Notes under the pieces: model-generated
Told to the model about the DNA's origin: nothing
Seen by the model: the letters and a program-made list of their open reading frames with translations, nothing else
Database searches by the model: none
In this document: piece by piece, positions 60,662-64,000 of the stretch
How positions within the stretch are numbered: the stretch's first letter is position 1
How the letters are laid out: every line of letters starts with the position of its first letter
NCBI GenBank assembly: GCA_964035795.1
Contig: OZ038326.1
Coordinates: forward strand, 3,627,259-3,691,258
Length of the DNA stretch: 64,000 nucleotides
DNA from: Pterobdella sp. o SKG-2022
Lineage: Eukaryota; Annelida; Clitellata; Hirudinida; Piscicolidae
Direction of reading: 5' to 3'
Translations under genes and position numbers: made by a program

Positions 60662-63600
60662 TCATCACTACCGCCTCTTGCTGTTAGTATTATTAAGTTT
60701 ATGCTCCTTGTGTATGTGTTTGTATGTTTGTGTCTGTGTGTATATATGTTGTTTGCTAACATGTATATCAAGGATCATTTTATATTATTTTATTCACACA
60801 TCCCCAAAGGTTTTTGCACGTGTTTTTTCACAGAAGTATATCTGTTAGAGTGGCAGAAGCATTAAAATGTGTTAGATGCTAGTAAAGATGTCAGCGTTTG
60901 GACGTTTCTGCGGTGTGATAACAGTTACAAATATGAAGGCATGTTGTCAGAAAAAATAAATGGGTAGATTGGTTAATGTTGTACAGACATCTGTAGAAGT
61001 TTCGGATTGGTTGATGGGTGGGTGATTGGCTAGATTTATGTGTAGTTGGATGGGTGATGGGTGAGCGCATGAGTGGATGTATAAAGAAATGAATATATAT
61101 AGAAATATGGAAAAATAGAAATAGAAAAGTTCAAGAAAAACCAAAGTTAGATGAAAGAATAAATGAAAAATTAAAAGATAAAAAGTGGAGAAGAAAAAGA
61201 TAAAATAAAAGAAATAAAGGAGGATGAAAAATAAAAAAAATAAAATATAAAAAAAAAGACTAAAAAAAAGATGGATTGAAAAAATAAAGACTAAAGGAGT
61301 AAAAGCTTGTTGATGTGGGGCTTTTGATGTTTATAAAAAGTTTTCTTTGAAAAAAAGAGCATTATAGGATTTAGAAAAATATGTAAAATATAAATGTTAA
61401 AGAGTATTATTCCAACTGTCAGTTTCCTATCATGGAAGCTCGTTTTAAACTTTTTCTGCTTTGGTCTTTTCTTATTATTACTCACTTCGTTTTTCATATT
61501 ATCCCTAATTTTTTTTTTTTCATTGTTGATTTTTAGTTTTTTTATTCATTGCTCACAAGAAGTCTTATTTCAATTTTGTTTACAAAGAAAAACTAAGTTT
61601 TAAAACGGTTTATACGCTTAAAACTGCGGAATTCAAACCGTTCCTTGTTTGTATTTAAATTTTTTTTCTTGATTTTTTGAATTTTGTGCGAAAACCTTGA
61701 ATTGTCTTGGTAATTTTATTTCCTTTCGCATCAAAACGCTATAAAAATAATCACAAATTGATCATGTTTCTTTCTTCAAGCTGTTTTCAACGGTTTAGAA
61801 ATAGAAGTATACTTAATTTTTTTTGTTTGTCATTCACTTTTACGGCGCAGCAAACTCACTTTAAATTAATTTATAAACACTAACATTATAATGAACTAAA
61901 GAATGAATAAATTAATGATGAAAAAAAATCAATAATAAATAAAAAAATTTAATATTTTGAAAATGAGAAGTCATCTTATAGGTCTAGAATGTCGAGAATG
62001 CTAATGTCTCCATCCATCATTTCCTTCCCATAAATCATTCTCTTCACATTCTTCTCTTCATCTTCTTCTTGGTCTTCATCATCATTTTCTTCTACGTTTT
62101 TTTTTCTTTCTTTTCATCTTCTTATTCTTGTTCATCATCTGCTTCATCATCTTTTTCATCCTCATAATCACCACCATCATCATCATCTTTATTGTATTTA
62201 TCGTTTTCAAAATCTTTTACTTCTTTCTCCATCTCATATTTCTTATTTCTTTATAATTTTGCTCATTTAATTTTTATTTTTCATCAGCATTTCGGTTTCA
62301 TTTTCATTATTATCATTATTCCCTTCGTTTCTTTTTTTTCCATTTTTATTTATTACGTCTCAGGCTCATTTACTACCATTCTCGTCTTAGTCTGTTCTTG
62401 TTTCCACCATCCCTTTTTTTTCCATCCTCATTATTTTTTTCATATTTTACCATTATTATATTTTTTATTAGCATTATTTTTTTTTGATATTTTTTTCCAC
62501 CATCAACATCATCGTATTCATCTTTTTTCTCCTGTTTTTGACGTTATTTTCTGCGTCATATTTTTTTCTGATACAACTAAAGAGGTATCAAAAGTGATTA
62601 ATTTCATCAAATACACGCAGTAACAATTTTTATTTTACAAATAACTATTATTTTATATAAAAATCTCACAATTTTGAAACGTTTTAACGAGTAATTTCAT
62701 GTTGAAATAGTTTCAATAGAAAAATTTTGAATTATTTTTTTGAATAATATAAATTATAATATGAAAAATAAAAAACATATAAATGCATCGAAAAACATAA
62801 AACTCTCACTAGCGAGTTAAAATATGTAAGTAATTAGGAAAGTAAAGCAATTAAAGAAACCAGGACTGAATTAATTGAATTTTAGAAGCAAAATAGAATC
62901 ATTGATACCACAAATCACTTTGAGGCCATTTAACTGTAATTCAATTCAATTTTATTCCACTTTTTCATCGCCCAGCTATGGAAAGCTTTTTTTGGCGCCA
63001 AATTAATGAAAAATACATACAATTGCTTATAGGGAAGAACGCAAAAATTTGAACTTGCAAAAAGATAGAGCATAAAGCATGAGAATTTTTTAATTTGGAT
63101 AACAGCAAACACACGTTTGCCTTCAATGGAGCGCAAAAGTTCAAACAGTCCTCGTTTTCAAGGCATTCAATTTTTACTTAATTTTTTTGTGAAAATTTCA
63201 TAAAACTTCACCAAATACCTAAGTATTTTTGAATAATAATATTACATGCATACAACACTGAAACATAAATTCAAAAACATAGTCGAGTTTGGGCTCTTTA
63301 GCTTCAGCTCATTTAAAAGACATAAATCGTGCATTTAATAATAGAATCACGGGCACTCACACAAGCAATTTCCTTCTTTCCGCCGTTTTGCCAGCATTAA
63401 TGGCTTGTTTGTGTATTAAGCTTTGTTCTCAAATCTTTCTAGTTTTGTTCATCTTTATACATTTTTTCAAAGCAATTTTTTGCTTTTTTTAGCAATTGTT
63501 TTTCTTTTGAATTTTTCTGAATTTCTATTTTTTATGTTTTTAATCAAATTGAGTTTTTAAAATTTATTCACTCAAAACAATACATTTGAATTTTTCAGTT

Positions 63601-64000
63601 TTAACCCATAAATTTTTTATATTTTGCTTTTGAAAATTCAAAATATTTCAAATCTGTTAATTTTTTAAGTAAGTTTTCAAAATTAACTCAAATTATTTTT
63701 CTGTTTTTGTAATTAAAAACAAGTTAATTTAAGTTTTTTATCGATGAAATACGTTGCCAATATTAAAACCTTGAAACATTCCATCTTGAAAAATTAAATT
63801 TTTTATGTTTTTGTTTGAGTAAGAGCTTAAAGGAATTGATTAAAAATTGAATTAAATGAAAATTCTAAAAAGAAATCTCGCCAAAATCTTTAAATCCAAT
63901 TCGCAAAGAATTTATTTCATAATGTTTTTTCTATGTTTTTTTAAAATGTCATTCCAAGAAATTCTGCAAAGTGTGGCATAAAATGAGTCTAAAATTCCGT
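60662..64000. other. Upstream region of the Cys-rich gene, mostly non-coding
   Basis: Contains a GT-rich tract (about 60706-60750), a GGTTGATGGGTG-type repeat (about 60990-61075), pyrimidine-rich (CTT/CAT)n sequence (62040-62180) and AT-rich filler. The plus-strand Phe-rich ORF at 62192-62623 comes from the T-rich tract. A small acidic minus-strand ORF is listed separately. Confidence 0.5.
61976..62092 (-). CDS. Possible C-terminal exon with an acidic tract
   Basis: The minus-strand frame reads EENDDEDQEEDEEKNVKRMI then YGKEMMDGDISILDILDL and TAA (61976-61978). The last 20 residues look protein-like (amphipathic LDILDL end) and lie outside the purine repeat. No good acceptor precedes it. A second acidic frame just upstream (DDDDGGDYEDEKDDEADD, about 62120-62190) is offset by one base at an A9 run. 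It could be a real terminal exon, a decayed gene end or chance in GA-rich DNA. Confidence 0.25.
   Translation of the reverse strand, partial: EENDDEDQEEDEEKNVKRMIYGKEMMDGDISILDILDL

Noticed and set aside
62192..62623. 143-codon Phe/His-rich plus ORF
   Set aside because: Composition follows the T/C-rich repeat tract; no domain, no splice or promoter support.
62930..63136. Reverse-transcriptase tail (KAFHSWAMKKWNKIELN)
   Set aside because: Vaguely like the K-x-W-N end of LINE proteins, but too short and surrounded by random sequence.

Overview
The window is AT-rich eukaryotic nuclear DNA from an animal: genes are split by GT-AG introns, the protein families are metazoan (a neural cell adhesion molecule, a Toll-like receptor, a Mediator subunit), spacers are long and full of simple repeats, and several tRNA-derived SINE heads are present. 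The Toll-like receptor has the multiple-cysteine-cluster layout, and its long Asn, Ser and Asp/Glu runs resemble those of lophotrochozoan proteins. A lophotrochozoan such as a leech-like annelid is my best guess, but that is inference.

Layout. 0-1.5 kb: 3' end of a disordered Ser/Lys/Asn-rich protein gene (+). 2.7-13.8 kb: a complete 20-exon NCAM/Fasciclin II-type gene (-), with signal peptide, five Ig domains, two FN3 domains, a transmembrane helix and a cytoplasmic tail. I rebuilt it from split Ig and FN3 exons with matching phases. 14.1-14.5 kb: intronless MED22 (+), head-to-head with the NCAM gene across 270 bp and followed by a 54-codon membrane-peptide ORF. 18.1-20.1 kb: a 644-aa low-complexity and coiled-coil protein (-) with a perfect 21-bp coding repeat. 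23.1-31.5 kb: a two-exon Toll-like receptor (-) of about 1943 aa, swollen by Asn, Ser and acidic insertions and with a divergent TIR domain. 31.5-41.1 kb: mostly non-coding, with a foldback element and SINE remnants. 41.1-60.7 kb: a four-exon gene (-) I assembled from phase-matched islands. It encodes a predicted 456-aa signal-peptide, 12-cysteine, transmembrane protein of no family I recognise. 60.7-64 kb: non-coding apart from one small acidic ORF.

Theme. Three of the genes (the NCAM, the Toll-like receptor and the Cys-rich protein) encode cell-surface receptor-like proteins. In coding and non-coding DNA alike, simple repeats have expanded: inside Ig5 of the NCAM, throughout the Toll ectodomain, inside the 644-aa protein, and directly against the splice acceptors of the Cys-rich gene. 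Exon boundaries come from reading GT-AG sites and phases by eye and have not been checked against transcripts.
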